64,000 nucleotides of DNA from positions 32,853-96,852 of the forward strand of contig NZ_JAKMUZ010000011.1 of NCBI RefSeq assembly GCF_027570195.1, in the 5' to 3' direction. The notes under the pieces were generated by a model that saw nothing but the letters and a program-made list of their open reading frames with translations, made no database searches and had not been told where the DNA came from. The stretch is from Corynebacterium yonathiae (GTDB lineage Bacteria; Actinomycetota; Actinomycetes; Mycobacteriales; Mycobacteriaceae). The position numbers and the translations under genes are program-made. Shown in pieces: positions 51,932 through 60,889 of this stretch. Numbering within the stretch: position 1 is the stretch's first letter; each line of letters begins with the position of its first letter.

Positions 51932-52930
51932 CTAATGTTGCTCGAGCCAGGAATTGATGCCGCCGCGTAGGGAGACGACGTTCGTGAAGCCGCGCTTGCG
52001 AAGGACGTCCACTGCTTGTGCGGAACGGATGCCGCTGGCGCAGTAGAGGACAGCCGGAGCATCCGGTTCGATGCTGGGGTTTTCGCCGCCGAGGATGCGG
52101 TCGAGTTCAAGGTGCGTGGAATTGGGGATGGCGGATTGGGCACGCTCGGGGGAGGTGCGGACGTCGATAAGCGGAGCGTGCGGGGGAATCTCGCGGACTT
52201 CGGGGGCGTCGGCAGGCTGGGTGGGTTGCGCGCCGGTGGGGCGAAGTGGAATGTATTCCCAGGTGCCGGATAGTGCATCGAAGTAGCCGAGCGTACCGAT
52301 GAGTGGGGCGCCCACACCGGTGATGAGTTTGAGCGCCTCTAAGGCCATAGCCGAGCCGACGACGCCGACCACCGGACCCAGAACCCCGGCTTGGGAGCAA
52401 GAGGGAACCTCGCCGGGCGCGGGGGCGGTGGGGAAAACATCCTCATAGACAGGGCCGTGACCGGACCAGAACACGCTGAGCTGCGCATCGAAGCCGAGGA
52501 TGGAGGCCCACACGTGCGGGATGCCTAATTCGTGGGCGGCCCAGGAGCTTAAGTAGCGCGCATCGAAGTTATCGGTGCCGTCGAGGATGAGATCGCAGCC
52601 ACGAAGCTGCTCGAGTGCCGTCGCTGATTTGAGGCGACCATGGCAGGTGATGTCCACCTCCGGATTGAGCGCGCGGACGGCGGCCGCGGCGGAATCAGTC
52701 TTCGGCGTGCCGATGGCTGCGGTGGTGTGGATGATTTGGCGGTGCAGGTTGGAAGGGGAGACCACGTCGTCGTCGAAAAGCGAAATGCGGCCTACGCCCG
52801 CGCCAGCTAGGTAAAGCAGGGCGGGGGAACCCAAGCCGCCGGCCCCGATAACCGCTACGTGGGCTTGAGCGAGCTTGCGCTGTCCCTCCTCGCCCCAGAG
52901 CGCTTCTTGGCGGGCATAGCGGATGCTCAT
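51932..52930 (-). CDS. moeB: MoeB-like adenylyltransferase with C-terminal rhodanese domain
   Basis: The 332-aa protein has the E1-like ATP site VIGAGGLGSPALLYLAGAGVG and LHRQIIH, then a rhodanese domain (residues about 245-332) with CASGIRSAQAV as its active-site loop. This MoeZ/MoeB layout activates and thiolates the C-terminal Gly-Gly of MoaD-type carriers. The CxxC zinc pairs of E. coli MoeB are not seen (YEDVFP stands where YRCLFP is usual); the single SCSQAGVLG Cys is kept. It ends the moeA-moaB-moaE-moeB operon. Confidence 0.87.
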   Translation of the reverse strand: MSIRYARQEALWGEEGQRKLAQAHVAVIGAGGLGSPALLYLAGAGVGRISLFDDDVVSPSNLHRQIIHTTAAIGTPKTDSAAAAVRALNPEVDITCHGRLKSATALEQLRGCDLILDGTDNFDARYLSSWAAHELGIPHVWASILGFDAQLSVFWSGHGPVYEDVFPTAPAPGEVPSCSQAGVLGPVVGVVGSAMALEALKLITGVGAPLIGTLGYFDALSGTWEYIPLRPTGAQPTQPADAPEVREIPPHAPLIDVRTSPERAQSAIPNSTHLELDRILGGENPSIEPDAPAVLYCASGIRSAQAVDVLRKRGFTNVVSLRGGINSWLEQH

Positions 52931-53388
52931 TCCAGACCCACCCAGTTAGTGGAGCCATCGCCGTGGCCTTGTTCCTTCCAGATGGGCACTTCTGCCTTGA
53001 CGCGATCGGCGCATTCTTCGGCCGCGCGGAAGGCATCGCCGCGGTGCGCGGCGGCCGCAACTACGGCAAAGGCCAGGTCGCCGACCTGAAGATCCCCCGT
53101 GCGGTGAGCGGCCCAGAGGCGCACCGGATGGCTGGAGGAGACGGCGTCGGTGATGTCCTGCAGCTTCTCTGGCGCGGTTGGGTGCGCGCTATAGGAAAGA
53201 AGGGTGACATTCGGCCGACCGCCATCGTGATCACGGACGATGCCCTCAAAGGTGACTACGGCGCCCATAGCAGCGGTGGCGGTATCCTTCTTGGCAGCGG
53301 CGAGGAGAGGATCAAGAGGCTGATCGCTTAGCAGCGTGCCAATGGTGCAGCCGGTTTGCTCGGCCACGTAGGAGGGATCAGTGCTCAT
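52927..53388 (-). CDS. moaE: Molybdopterin synthase catalytic subunit MoaE
   Basis: The 153-aa protein has the MoaE core: GAVVTFEGIVRDHDGG, LSYSAHPTAPEKLQDI, HRTGDLQVGDLAFAVVAAAAHRGDAF and a C-terminal VPIWKEQ with the catalytic Lys. MoaE binds precursor Z and receives sulfur from MoaD. It overlaps moaB by 11 bp and moeB by 4 bp, so translation is coupled. Confidence 0.93.
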   Translation of the reverse strand: MSTDPSYVAEQTGCTIGTLLSDQPLDPLLAAAKKDTATAAMGAVVTFEGIVRDHDGGRPNVTLLSYSAHPTAPEKLQDITDAVSSSHPVRLWAAHRTGDLQVGDLAFAVVAAAAHRGDAFRAAEECADRVKAEVPIWKEQGHGDGSTNWVGLE

Positions 53389-53857
53389 GTTTTCCTTCTA
53401 ACATATCGACGATCGGAACAATTAATTCTTCTAAAATCGCACAGCCGTCTTTTACCCCGCCGGTAGAACCAGGAAGCGTCATGGCAAAGGTGGAGTCATT
53501 AACGCCGGCGATGGCGCGGGAAGCCACCGCAGTGGGCACGCTTTCTAGACCCTTTTGCCAGAAGGCCACCGCAATACCGGGCAGTTCGCGGGTGATATGT
53601 GGCGCCACAGCCTCTACCGTCTTGTCGTCTTGGGTCAGGCCGGTGCCACCAGAGGTCAAGATGACCGAGGGTTCTTCGGCGAAGGCGGCAGCAACGGTGG
53701 CGGCAATATCGGCATCGGGGACGATGCGTGCATCGGGGCAATCAAAGCCCTTGCGCCGCAAGAAATCTACCGCGATGGGGCCGGATCGATCCTCGTAGAT
53801 ACCCGCGGCAGCGCGAGTAGAGGCGACGATGACGATGGCGGTGCGTTGCGGGCTCAT
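53378..53857 (-). CDS. moaB: MoaB/MogA-type molybdenum cofactor protein
   Basis: The 159-aa protein has the MPT-binding fold with VILTSGGTGLTQDDKTVEAV and LPGSTGGVKDG, both typical of MoaB/MogA adenylyltransferases. They activate molybdopterin with ATP so that MoeA can insert molybdate. It overlaps moeA by 4 bp. MoaB and MogA cannot be told apart from this sequence alone. Confidence 0.9.
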   Translation of the reverse strand: MSPQRTAIVIVASTRAAAGIYEDRSGPIAVDFLRRKGFDCPDARIVPDADIAATVAAAFAEEPSVILTSGGTGLTQDDKTVEAVAPHITRELPGIAVAFWQKGLESVPTAVASRAIAGVNDSTFAMTLPGSTGGVKDGCAILEELIVPIVDMLEGKHEH

Positions 53858-54990
53858 AGTGGGTAAACCTCAACTTCCTGGCCTTCTTCAAGGCGTTGAC
53901 CGGCAGGGATGCGGAGGAGATGGGTGGCATCTGCTGCTTGGGCGAGCAGGTGGGAGCTAGCGCCACCGAGGATGTGGGCATGGGAATCGACGCGCCCGCG
54001 GCGAAATTGGTCCTTGTGTGGGAGGCCTTCAATGCCCGCCGCGAGGGGAACGCGGAAGGGTTCCGGTGCCCAGCCCAGTGCTGGGGCCACGAAGAGGCGG
54101 AAACTTACCAAAGCGGAAATGGGGTTTCCGGGCAGACAAATCACTGGCGTGCCGTGGAAAGTAGCGATACCCTGTGGGCCGCCGGGCTGCTGGTCCACAT
54201 GGCCGAACCAGCCATCGAGTACTTGGCGTACTACTTCAAATTTTCCAGCAGAGATTCCACCCGCGGTAATGATGGCGTCAGGTCGGTGCTGTGCGATGAC
54301 TTCTGTGAAAGCGTGGGTTAAGGCCTGCGGGTCATCATCGGTGGTGATAAAGCCTGCGACTTCGATGCCGGCGCGGCGAGCCATTCCTTTAAGGAGCGGT
54401 GCATTGGCATCAGGAATGGCGGCGCTGCCACGGCCTATCTCGGCGCCGCCGGTGCAAATCAGGATGCGGGCGGGGCGGTAGACCTCCACCTCGGCGATGC
54501 CTTGGGAAGCAAGGGCGGCCAAACGGACCGGCGTGAGCTTATCGCCTTGGGCTGCCAAGAGGGCGCCTTCTTCTAAGTCCGAGCCGGCGCGGCGTATAAA
54601 TTGTTCCGGCTGGGTCTCCGGCACGGTGACACGGTCACCCGGGGCGAGGAATTCTTGTGGTTCGCAGTGCTCAATGGGCACGATGGCTGCAGTTCCTTCC
54701 GGCACCTTGGCGCCGGTCATGATGGGGCAGGCCGCGTTGAGTGAGCCGTGGAGCACTTGGGCGGGCTCTGTACCGGCGGCGATGGTGGGGCCTACCTGGT
54801 AAGTCCCGGCCGCACACTGGGGAAGGGCGTAGCCATCCATTTGTGAATTATCAAAGCGCGGGGAAGGGAAATCAGCGCGGATATCCGCAGCTAAGACCAT
54901 ATCCTGTGCCTGATTGAGGGCCACGGTGGTTACGTGACGTACGGGCAGGGCCGCGGCGACCTCGCGCGCGTGAATCTTGGGTGTGCGCAT
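53854..54990 (-). CDS. moeA: Molybdopterin molybdotransferase MoeA
   Basis: The 378-aa protein has the MoeA domains, with DFPSPRFDNSQMDGYAL at the N-terminal side, AIITAGGISAGKFEVVRQVLDGWFG (usually TGGxSxG) and VICLPGNPISALVSFRLFVAPAL. It inserts molybdate into adenylated molybdopterin. TAAACT stands 7 nt before ATG 54990 (leaderless), favouring this start over a longer frame. It heads the operon; the divergent moaD start is 58 bp away. moaA and moaC are not in the window. Confidence 0.92.
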   Translation of the reverse strand: MRTPKIHAREVAAALPVRHVTTVALNQAQDMVLAADIRADFPSPRFDNSQMDGYALPQCAAGTYQVGPTIAAGTEPAQVLHGSLNAACPIMTGAKVPEGTAAIVPIEHCEPQEFLAPGDRVTVPETQPEQFIRRAGSDLEEGALLAAQGDKLTPVRLAALASQGIAEVEVYRPARILICTGGAEIGRGSAAIPDANAPLLKGMARRAGIEVAGFITTDDDPQALTHAFTEVIAQHRPDAIITAGGISAGKFEVVRQVLDGWFGHVDQQPGGPQGIATFHGTPVICLPGNPISALVSFRLFVAPALGWAPEPFRVPLAAGIEGLPHKDQFRRGRVDSHAHILGGASSHLLAQAADATHLLRIPAGQRLEEGQEVEVYPL

Positions 54991-55048
54991 GGCGGCTAGT
55001 TTACCCGCGGTCTCGACACGACAGAGGTGCGTAGGCATAGTAGAAGGC

Positions 55049-55309
55049 ATGTTGACCGTTCACTATTTCGCCGCCGCCCGCGCCGCCGCGGGCGTGGCTT
55101 CTGAGCAGGTAGACGCCCCCGCCACCTTGGGTGATCTGGTGGCGCAGCTGGGCAAGGAGCATTCCGGCACCACAGAGGCTGGTATGAGCCTGAAAGAAGT
55201 GCTGGGGCGATGCAGCTTTCTTATCGACGGCGCTGGGAACACCGCCATGGATTCCCCACTTGTCGGCGTGACCCGCGTGGACGTGCTGCCGCCTTTTGCG
55301 GGTGGTTAA
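55049..55309 (+). CDS. moaD: MoaD/ThiS-family sulfur carrier
   Basis: An 86-aa ubiquitin-like protein that ends in PFAGG, the Gly-Gly tail that is thiocarboxylated by MoeB. LTVHYFAAARAAAGV and LGDLVAQLGKE are typical of MoaD. CATAGT is 7 nt before ATG 55049 (leaderless). Unlike most mo clusters it is transcribed away from moeA. It overlaps the convergent holin-like gene by 4 bp. Confidence 0.88.
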   Translation: MLTVHYFAAARAAAGVASEQVDAPATLGDLVAQLGKEHSGTTEAGMSLKEVLGRCSFLIDGAGNTAMDSPLVGVTRVDVLPPFAGG

Positions 55310-55698
55310 TCGCGCTGGCGCAGCGGGCTAGTAAAGAAATTAATGACGCTGCTGACGATGGATAGCACGATGGCGCCGATGATCGCAGCGCCCCAAGAGT
55401 CGATGACAAGGTGGCCGATTCCGAGGTCGAGGGAATTGAGCGCCCACTCGACGATGATGAGCGCTGCGCCGTTTATGACGAGGGAGAAAAGCCCGAGCGT
55501 CAGGCAGGTCAGCGGTGCGCCAAGGACACGCAACACCGGCATGACCACTGTATTAATAATGATGAAGACGATGGCAATAGCGATGAAATTGCCGGTCTCA
55601 GCCGGAGTGATGGTGATGCCAGGGATTACGGCTACCACCGCCCATAGCGCCACGGCGATGGCAAAGACGTTCAGGGCGAAATTAATAAACGAGCGCAT
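55306..55698 (-). CDS. Phage-holin-4 superfamily (YvlD-like) membrane protein
   Basis: The 130-aa protein has four hydrophobic segments and the YvlD pattern (IIINTVVMPVLRVLGAPLTCLTLGLFSLVINGAAL). It is not a phage gene here; such proteins are common chromosomal membrane proteins of unknown role. A GGAGG is found inside the last codons of the upstream aminotransferase, whose stop directly abuts ATG 55698, so the two are co-transcribed. Confidence 0.82.
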   Translation of the reverse strand: MRSFINFALNVFAIAVALWAVVAVIPGITITPAETGNFIAIAIVFIIINTVVMPVLRVLGAPLTCLTLGLFSLVINGAALIIVEWALNSLDLGIGHLVIDSWGAAIIGAIVLSIVSSVINFFTSPLRQRD

Positions 55699-56751
55699 CT
55701 AGCCTCCTACGATTGCATTCCATGCCTTAAGCAGGGTGTCGGTTTCTTCCTCGGTAGTAACGGTAATACGTATACCTTCGCTAAAGGCGCGCACGAGCAC
55801 GCCGCGTTCGGCTAGGCGGGCGGCTACTTCCTGCGGGGTGCCAAGACTGGCAAGATTTTCAGCCGGCAGCCACACGTGGTTTGCCTCGGAATGCGGCACT
55901 CCCCAGTCTGTGAGGGCTTCCTCCAGGCGCTTGCGCTGGACGACGACCTCATCGGTGCGCTCCCTCAGCGACTCCTGCGCCGCCAGTGCCGCACGGGCAC
56001 CAACCTGGGCCACGGTGCTGGCAGAGAAGGGAATGGCCACCTTGTTGAGAGCCTCGATAATATTTTCCGGGCCGAAGGCATAACCGATACGCACCCCGGC
56101 TAGGCCATAAGCCTTGGAAAAGGTACGCAGGCACACCAGGTTGGGATAGGTACCCACCAGCTCCGTGCCCAGCGGGGTGTCGGTGGCGCGGTTGTATTCG
56201 ATATAGGCTTCGTCGAGGGCTACGAGGACGTCGGCAGGCACGGCTTCCATGAATGCAGTGAACTCGTCCTTGGTGATTGTGGTGCCGGATGGGTTATTGG
56301 GGTTGCACACGAAGATAAGGCGGGTCTTGTCCGAAATCTGCTGCGCCATGGCCGGCAGGTCTACGCGCTGTTCTCCAGTTAGCGGAACTGGGATAGGGTG
56401 GGCGCCCACCACTTGGGCAAAGATGGGGTAGGCCTCGAAGGAGCGCCATGGGAAGAGGATTTCATCGCCGGGAGTGGCGGCAATTTCAGCCAACTGTTGG
56501 CACAGCGCGGATGAGCCGGTGCCCACCGCCACCTGCGCCCCCTTTACTCCCAAGTGCGCGGCTAGGTCCTCGCGCAGCGCAGTGGCCGCAATATCCGGGT
56601 AGCGATTGGCCTGTGCGGCTGCCTCCGCCATAGCCGCGGCCGCCTCTGGCAGGGGCGGGTGCGCCGCTTCATTGGAGGAGAGCTTGAGGGCGTCATTGTT
56701 GCGCGCACCAGCGACGTAGGCGGGGATGGCTTTCAGGTCAGGGCGAATCAT
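55699..56751 (-). CDS. pat: Histidinol-phosphate/aromatic aminotransferase (HisC/Pat family)
   Basis: The 350-aa class II aminotransferase has FVCNPNNPSGT, ALDEAYIEY and the PLP-lysine segment TFSKAYGLAGVRIGYA. Corynebacterial Pat proteins of this size act on phenylalanine and related amino acids; a separate hisC normally lies in the his operon. TAAAGT is 7 nt before ATG 56751 (leaderless); the longer frame upstream runs into the tRNA-Ser region. Confidence 0.85.
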   Translation of the reverse strand: MIRPDLKAIPAYVAGARNNDALKLSSNEAAHPPLPEAAAAMAEAAAQANRYPDIAATALREDLAAHLGVKGAQVAVGTGSSALCQQLAEIAATPGDEILFPWRSFEAYPIFAQVVGAHPIPVPLTGEQRVDLPAMAQQISDKTRLIFVCNPNNPSGTTITKDEFTAFMEAVPADVLVALDEAYIEYNRATDTPLGTELVGTYPNLVCLRTFSKAYGLAGVRIGYAFGPENIIEALNKVAIPFSASTVAQVGARAALAAQESLRERTDEVVVQRKRLEEALTDWGVPHSEANHVWLPAENLASLGTPQEVAARLAERGVLVRAFSEGIRITVTTEEETDTLLKAWNAIVGG

Positions 56752-56859
56752 GGCTACCACTTTAGGGCCTGCGCCTTTGCTGCGGGAGCGAAAGCAGGGG
56801 GCTAGTTTGGCAGCGGCGGGGCAGGCAGGTATTCTCAAACGAGGTTCCTTGTGAACCGT

Positions 56860-56948
56860 GGAGATGTGCCAGAGCGGCCGAATGGGGCTCCCTGCTAAGG
56901 AGTTGACCCTTCTGGGGTCCGGAGGTTCGAATCCTCTCATCTCCGCCA
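56860..56948 (+). tRNA. tRNA-Ser (anticodon GCT)
   Basis: Acceptor GGAGATG (56860-56866) pairs with CATCTCC (56938-56944), discriminator G, encoded CCA (56946-56948). The anticodon loop CTCCCTGCTAAGGAG shows GCT, and a long variable arm is present. It reads AGC/AGU. Confidence 0.95.
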
Positions 56949-56951
56949 TCT

Positions 56952-56982
56952 AATCCCGAGCGAGTGCGCTCGGGATTTTTTT
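56952..56982 (+). terminator. Terminator after tRNA-Ser(GCT)
   Basis: AATCCCGAGCG and CGCTCGGGATT form an 11-bp stem with a 4-nt loop, followed by a run of T. Confidence 0.9.
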
Positions 56983-57026
56983 ATTCGGGTTTTATTCTCG
57001 CCGGCGCCGTGAAGCGGAGAAATCTG

Positions 57027-57233
57027 CTATTTGCGCTGGTAATTGGCACAGCGGCGGAAGAGCGTGAGCATGCCAACGCCGAAGATGAAGCTTCCGGTAA
57101 AAGCCGCAGCGCGCAGGGAAGTGACCTCGTGGAAGAGGGCAGGCACCATGAGAATGGCGATAACAGAGCTAATGACACCTAGGACGAGGAAGGTAATCGT
57201 CACGATAGGTCCCAGTGTGGATTGCTGCGGCAT
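57027..57233 (-). CDS. Small hypothetical membrane protein
   Basis: About 68 aa with two hydrophobic segments (GPIVTITFLVLGVISSVIAILMV and SLRAAAFTGSFIFGVGMLTLF) and a basic C-terminus (RRCANYQRK). No family is recognised. ATG 57233 is chosen because AAAGGA lies 8 nt upstream; a longer frame from 57254 has no ribosome site. It is alone on the minus strand between a tRNA terminator and a Nudix gene. Confidence 0.55.
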   Translation of the reverse strand: MPQQSTLGPIVTITFLVLGVISSVIAILMVPALFHEVTSLRAAAFTGSFIFGVGMLTLFRRCANYQRK

Positions 57234-57331
57234 GGAGGGCAGTCCTTTCATCACTCAATTCTGATGAAAATAACTCTAGGTTGCCCTCCCAGGAGCTGCA
57301 ATAGGAAATTCTTAAGGGATAAAGCAGGGCC

Positions 57332-57715
57332 TTAGGATTCTAGGGCAGGAAAGACCTCGTCGCGCAGCAGATGGGCGAGCTCGCGATTTGGGTTGGTGGG
57401 GTCTACCCAAGCGACTTCGGCAATCTCTGCGGCTGCGCGGGCAAGGACTGGGCGTGGATAGGTAAAGATGTGGCCGCGCACGGTTTCGCCGGGTTCGTTG
57501 GCCGCCGGCGCGTCGAAGGTGCCGAGCAGAGATAGCTCCGGAAGGCGGACGTCAACGCCGATTTCTTCTGCGACCTCGCGGGCTGCGGCCTGTGTAGGGG
57601 TTTCGCCAGCCTCAAGCTTGCCGCCAGGTAACTGAAACTTGGTGGAGGAATCCTTGCGCACGGTGAGGATATGGCCAAAGGAATTACGGAAAACTACGGC
57701 GGCTACTTCAATCAT
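57332..57715 (-). CDS. Nudix hydrolase
   Basis: The 127-aa protein shows the complete Nudix box from GGKLEAGETPTQAAAREVAEEIGV (GX5EX7REUXEEXGU). Members remove nucleoside diphosphates linked to other groups; MutT-like cleaning of oxidised nucleotides is one option. TAAAGT is 7 nt before ATG 57715 (leaderless). It is downstream of the frameshifted membrane-protein gene on the same strand. Confidence 0.9.
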   Translation of the reverse strand: MIEVAAVVFRNSFGHILTVRKDSSTKFQLPGGKLEAGETPTQAAAREVAEEIGVDVRLPELSLLGTFDAPAANEPGETVRGHIFTYPRPVLARAAAEIAEVAWVDPTNPNRELAHLLRDEVFPALES

Positions 57716-57743
57716 GGGCCCGACTTTAACTCGCCGCGACGGC

Positions 57744-58504
57744 TTATTTCAGAATGCCGGGTGCCCACTCGCGCTCCACTTGGGCAAGCGCTGCTTCTAT
57801 CTGCTGCTCATCCAAGCCGATATTGGGAGTGCCGGCGGATACCGGGTCACCGGCGAGCACGGCCAGTAGTGTCCAGCCATTATTAACGCTGGGGCTCACA
57901 CGCAGCTCGTCGGAGTTTCCGCGATGGCAGTGCCATCTGACCTCATCAATTCAGGCGGATAGTCGACAGCTTTCACGGTTGCGAGCTCTGGTAGTACTTC
58001 CGTGGAGCCATCAGGAAAGAACACCATGATGCGCGCCTGGTGGAAGTAATAGTGGTCATCGCCTATAGGGTTCTTTTCTTCCTTGGTATCAAAGTGGTAG
58101 AAGTTTCCCACCAGTACGGGATAAAACTCGAGCCAGTTATTGGCCCACGCTTTGCGGAGCAGAGTGCGCTCATTGTGGGTCGAGGCCAGCCAGCGAACGG
58201 GCGTGGAAATGCCGAATGCGATGATAGGCAGGCTGATGAGTAAAGCGATGCGGAAATCGAGTCCCGTAAGAGCAAAGGGGAAGAGCCCGAGAATGACGAT
58301 GCAACCCATATGGAAAAGCAGGAAGATGAAGTCGAATTTCGTATGGTTCTTGGTGGGGCACGGGCCGTTATTAACAACGGTCTCGCGCAAGCCGGTGGCA
58401 TCGGGGCGGGTATTTGGGGTGCTGACGCGCTTGATGTTCTCTTTGCTGAAAAACTCGTCCTCGTTCGGGACGGATGGCACGTAGTTGCATAAGCGCAGGG
58501 TCAT
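57744..58504 (-). pseudogene. Hypothetical membrane protein disrupted by a one-base deletion
   Basis: The frame from ATG 58504 gives 202 aa with two hydrophobic segments (FIFLLFHMGCIVILGLFPFAL and ALLISLPIIAFGI) and an external domain, but its last 13 codons have no coding look (MRSDGTAIAETPTSCV). The -1 frame from 57950 to the TAA at 57744-57746 continues smoothly with 68 residues (IDEVRWHCHRGNSDELRVSP, then GWTLLAVLAGDPVSAG). One missing A near 57950-57952 (GAATT for GAAATT) would explain this. The intact protein would have about 256 aa. A sequencing error is also possible. No family is recognised. Confidence 0.72.
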
Positions 58505-58625
58505 AGGCGATGGGTGCTCCTTTGTTCAGGGGGGAGGCTCGCCTGCGTCTATGAGACTACGGGAAGGTGAAGCGTTGCGTGGGCTTGTCGCGACGCAGGA
58601 GATAAATGAATATAAAGTAGTGCCC

Positions 58626-58988
58626 ATGAGTGACTCGAGGTTTCCCCGTTCGGTGTTTGCAGTTGGCACCGACCCTGATCCGCGTTTCACGCTCGCTAAT
58701 GAGCGCACGTTCCTGGCGTGGATTCGCACTTCCCTGGCGTTGATTGCTGGCGGAGTAGCACTTGAGGCCTTTGACGTTCCGCTGCCAGGCACCCTGCGTG
58801 CCACGGTATCGGTCTTCATGTTGATAGTCGCCATAATCTTGCCCGTGGTGGCGTGGGGGCATTGGAAGCAATCAGAGCGCGCAATGCGAGAGAATCGATC
58901 GCTGCCGTTTAGTTTCGGCCTTCCGGTCCTTGTTGCTGTAATCGTGGTGGTGGCTGGTGCGCTTTTGGTAGGCCAGTTCCTTGTCTAA
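58626..58988 (+). CDS. DUF202 (YidH) family membrane protein
   Basis: A 120-aa protein with three membrane helices and the DUF202 start LANERTFLAWIRTSLALIAGGVAL. Function is unknown in this family, though some members were linked to phosphate or stress. TAAAGT lies 7 nt before ATG 58626 (leaderless). The next DUF202 gene overlaps by 8 bp, so the pair is translated together. Confidence 0.85.
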   Translation: MSDSRFPRSVFAVGTDPDPRFTLANERTFLAWIRTSLALIAGGVALEAFDVPLPGTLRATVSVFMLIVAIILPVVAWGHWKQSERAMRENRSLPFSFGLPVLVAVIVVVAGALLVGQFLV

Positions 58989-59289
58989 TCAGCCCTTTGA
59001 TCCTGGTCTGCAACCAGAGCGCACGCGCCTGTCTTGGCAGCGCACCCTTTTGGCCCTTTCCTTAGTGTTGCTAGGCGTGATGCGGGCGGTGAGTGTGCGC
59101 GTCTTCTTGCCGCTCGTCCTCCTTGCCGCCGGGGTGCTGGCGCTGGTCTTGGCGGTGTGGCAACGTGCCTCGCTTGTCGACGTCGCCCTGTCTTCCCAGG
59201 CTCCCCTTCCCCATGCAATCATTTTGGCCAGTACTTCCGGTCTGGTGTCTTTGCTGGCAGCCTTCGCCCTGTGGGGTCTATTCCTGTAG
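58981..59289 (+). CDS. Second DUF202-family membrane protein
   Basis: A 102-aa protein with three hydrophobic segments and the DUF202-like N-terminus LQPERTRLSWQRTLLALSLVLLGVMR. The start is TTG 58981, inside the upstream gene, since no ATG or GTG comes before the conserved part. Its partner is a different branch of the same family, which suggests a heteromeric complex. Confidence 0.8.
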   Translation: MSNQPFDPGLQPERTRLSWQRTLLALSLVLLGVMRAVSVRVFLPLVLLAAGVLALVLAVWQRASLVDVALSSQAPLPHAIILASTSGLVSLLAAFALWGLFL

Positions 59290-59427
59290 TCATCCCGGTG
59301 CCATCATTGAGGTGGCTTCTGGGCGTTGTCATGCGGCCAGGGAGGATCTCTGGCGGATTTTCTGGGCAAATGGCGTAGTCTAAGAAGGCTGAAGTCAATA
59401 ACCTGGGGCTGGAAAGGCAGGTAGGCC

Positions 59428-60792
59428 ATGGCGGAGACCACCGAGCGGGCTAGCGATATTGTCGAGGCATGGCTCAAGCAAGAAGACGCCATTGACCCCA
59501 CCAAGGCCCCGCGCCTCCAGGAACTCCTGGAGAGGGTGCCCCTGCAGGAACTCATCGCCGTCGTCGAGCGGCAAAATGCCGTCCGGTCAGCCTTGGCCCT
59601 GCGCTTGCTGCCGCGCCAGAAATCAATCGTCGTCTTTGATGCCCTCGATGCAAAGCATCAGGCCGATATCATCGATGAGCTGGGCAATGCTGATGTCTAT
59701 GAGTTCTTCGACGAGCTTGATCCGGAAGACCGCGTGGCTTTGCTGGATGAGCTGCCTGCGGAGATTGCGGACCGGCTGCTGCGCTCACTGACTCAATCCA
59801 AGCGCGATGTCACGGGCGTGGTGTTGGGCTATGTCAAGGGATCGGTGGGGCGCCGAATGTCCCCCGAGGTGCCTGGAATCCACCCGGACATGAGCGTTAG
59901 GGACGCGCTGTTTAAACTGCGGGAGACCGCACATGAGCTGGAAACCATCTACACCGTGCCCATTACCCGCGAGGATAGGCGTCTTGTGGGAGTGGTGAGC
60001 CTGCGCGAAATCTTCACCGCTAATGCCGCACTGACCATGGCCGATATTATGCACGACCCCATCTTTGCCCAGGCCGGTGATGATGCGGAAGAAACCGCGC
60101 GTTGGTTCCTCCCATTGGACATTCTTGCACTGCCTATCGTGGATGATTCGCACCGCTTGGTTGGTCTGCTGACGTGGGATGACGCTACGGACATTGTGGA
60201 GGAAGAAGATAGCGAAGACTCCGCTCGTGCTGGCGGTACCGAGGCCCTTCAACAGCCGTACCTATCCACGCCTTTGCTCAAGCTGGTGCGCTCGCGCATC
60301 GTATGGCTGCTCGTGCTGGCAGTTTCTGCGCTGCTGACCGTGCAAGTATTGGACTCCTTTGAAGGCACGCTGGCCAAGGCCGTGGTTCTCTCACTATTTA
60401 TCCCGCTGCTGACCGGCACCGGGGGCAATACCGGCAATCAGGCTGCTACCACGGTGACTCGTGCTTTGGCGCTGGGCGATGTCCGCACCCGCGACCTCGT
60501 TGCCGTTTTGTGGCGCGAGCTACGCGTCGGCATGTTGTTAGGCGCCGTGCTCGGCTTGGCGGGACTGGGCCTGGCTACGCTGGTTTATGGCATGAGCATC
60601 GGCCTGGTCATCGGTTCGACGCTGTTTTTGATTTGCTCGATTTCTGCGACCGTAGGCGGGCTGATGCCCATCGTGGCTAAGACCATCGGTGCCGATCCGG
60701 CGGTCTTTTCCAACCCGTTTATCTCTACCTTCTGTGATGCTACGGGCCTCATTATTTACTTCCTCATTGCTAAGACCGTCCTGGGCATTTGA
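59428..60792 (+). CDS. mgtE: MgtE-type magnesium transporter
   Basis: The 454-aa protein has the MgtE_N helical domain, two CBS domains (about residues 140-260, with MSPEVPGIHPDMSV and MADIMHDPIF) and five membrane helices including LLTGTGGNTGNQAATTVTRALALG, the selectivity segment of the channel. It conducts Mg2+ and is gated by cytoplasmic Mg2+ on the N and CBS domains. GGAAAGG is found upstream of ATG 59428. No M-box riboswitch was recognised. Confidence 0.94.
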   Translation: MAETTERASDIVEAWLKQEDAIDPTKAPRLQELLERVPLQELIAVVERQNAVRSALALRLLPRQKSIVVFDALDAKHQADIIDELGNADVYEFFDELDPEDRVALLDELPAEIADRLLRSLTQSKRDVTGVVLGYVKGSVGRRMSPEVPGIHPDMSVRDALFKLRETAHELETIYTVPITREDRRLVGVVSLREIFTANAALTMADIMHDPIFAQAGDDAEETARWFLPLDILALPIVDDSHRLVGLLTWDDATDIVEEEDSEDSARAGGTEALQQPYLSTPLLKLVRSRIVWLLVLAVSALLTVQVLDSFEGTLAKAVVLSLFIPLLTGTGGNTGNQAATTVTRALALGDVRTRDLVAVLWRELRVGMLLGAVLGLAGLGLATLVYGMSIGLVIGSTLFLICSISATVGGLMPIVAKTIGADPAVFSNPFISTFCDATGLIIYFLIAKTVLGI

Positions 60793-60889
60793 CCCATCCT
60801 TCATCGATCGGGGGTGGAGGAGTGGTGGAGCGATTTCTGGTTTTAGGCAGGTGTGGTGTGTGCTATTCGGGGGTGCGGGGGTGGTTTAT

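Noticed and set aside
55306..55698. Prophage remnant, because of the holin-family name
   Set aside because: YvlD-like proteins are ordinary chromosomal genes and no other phage gene is nearby.
59290..59427. M-box riboswitch before mgtE
   Set aside because: The 138-bp gap is too short and shows no conserved M-box segments.
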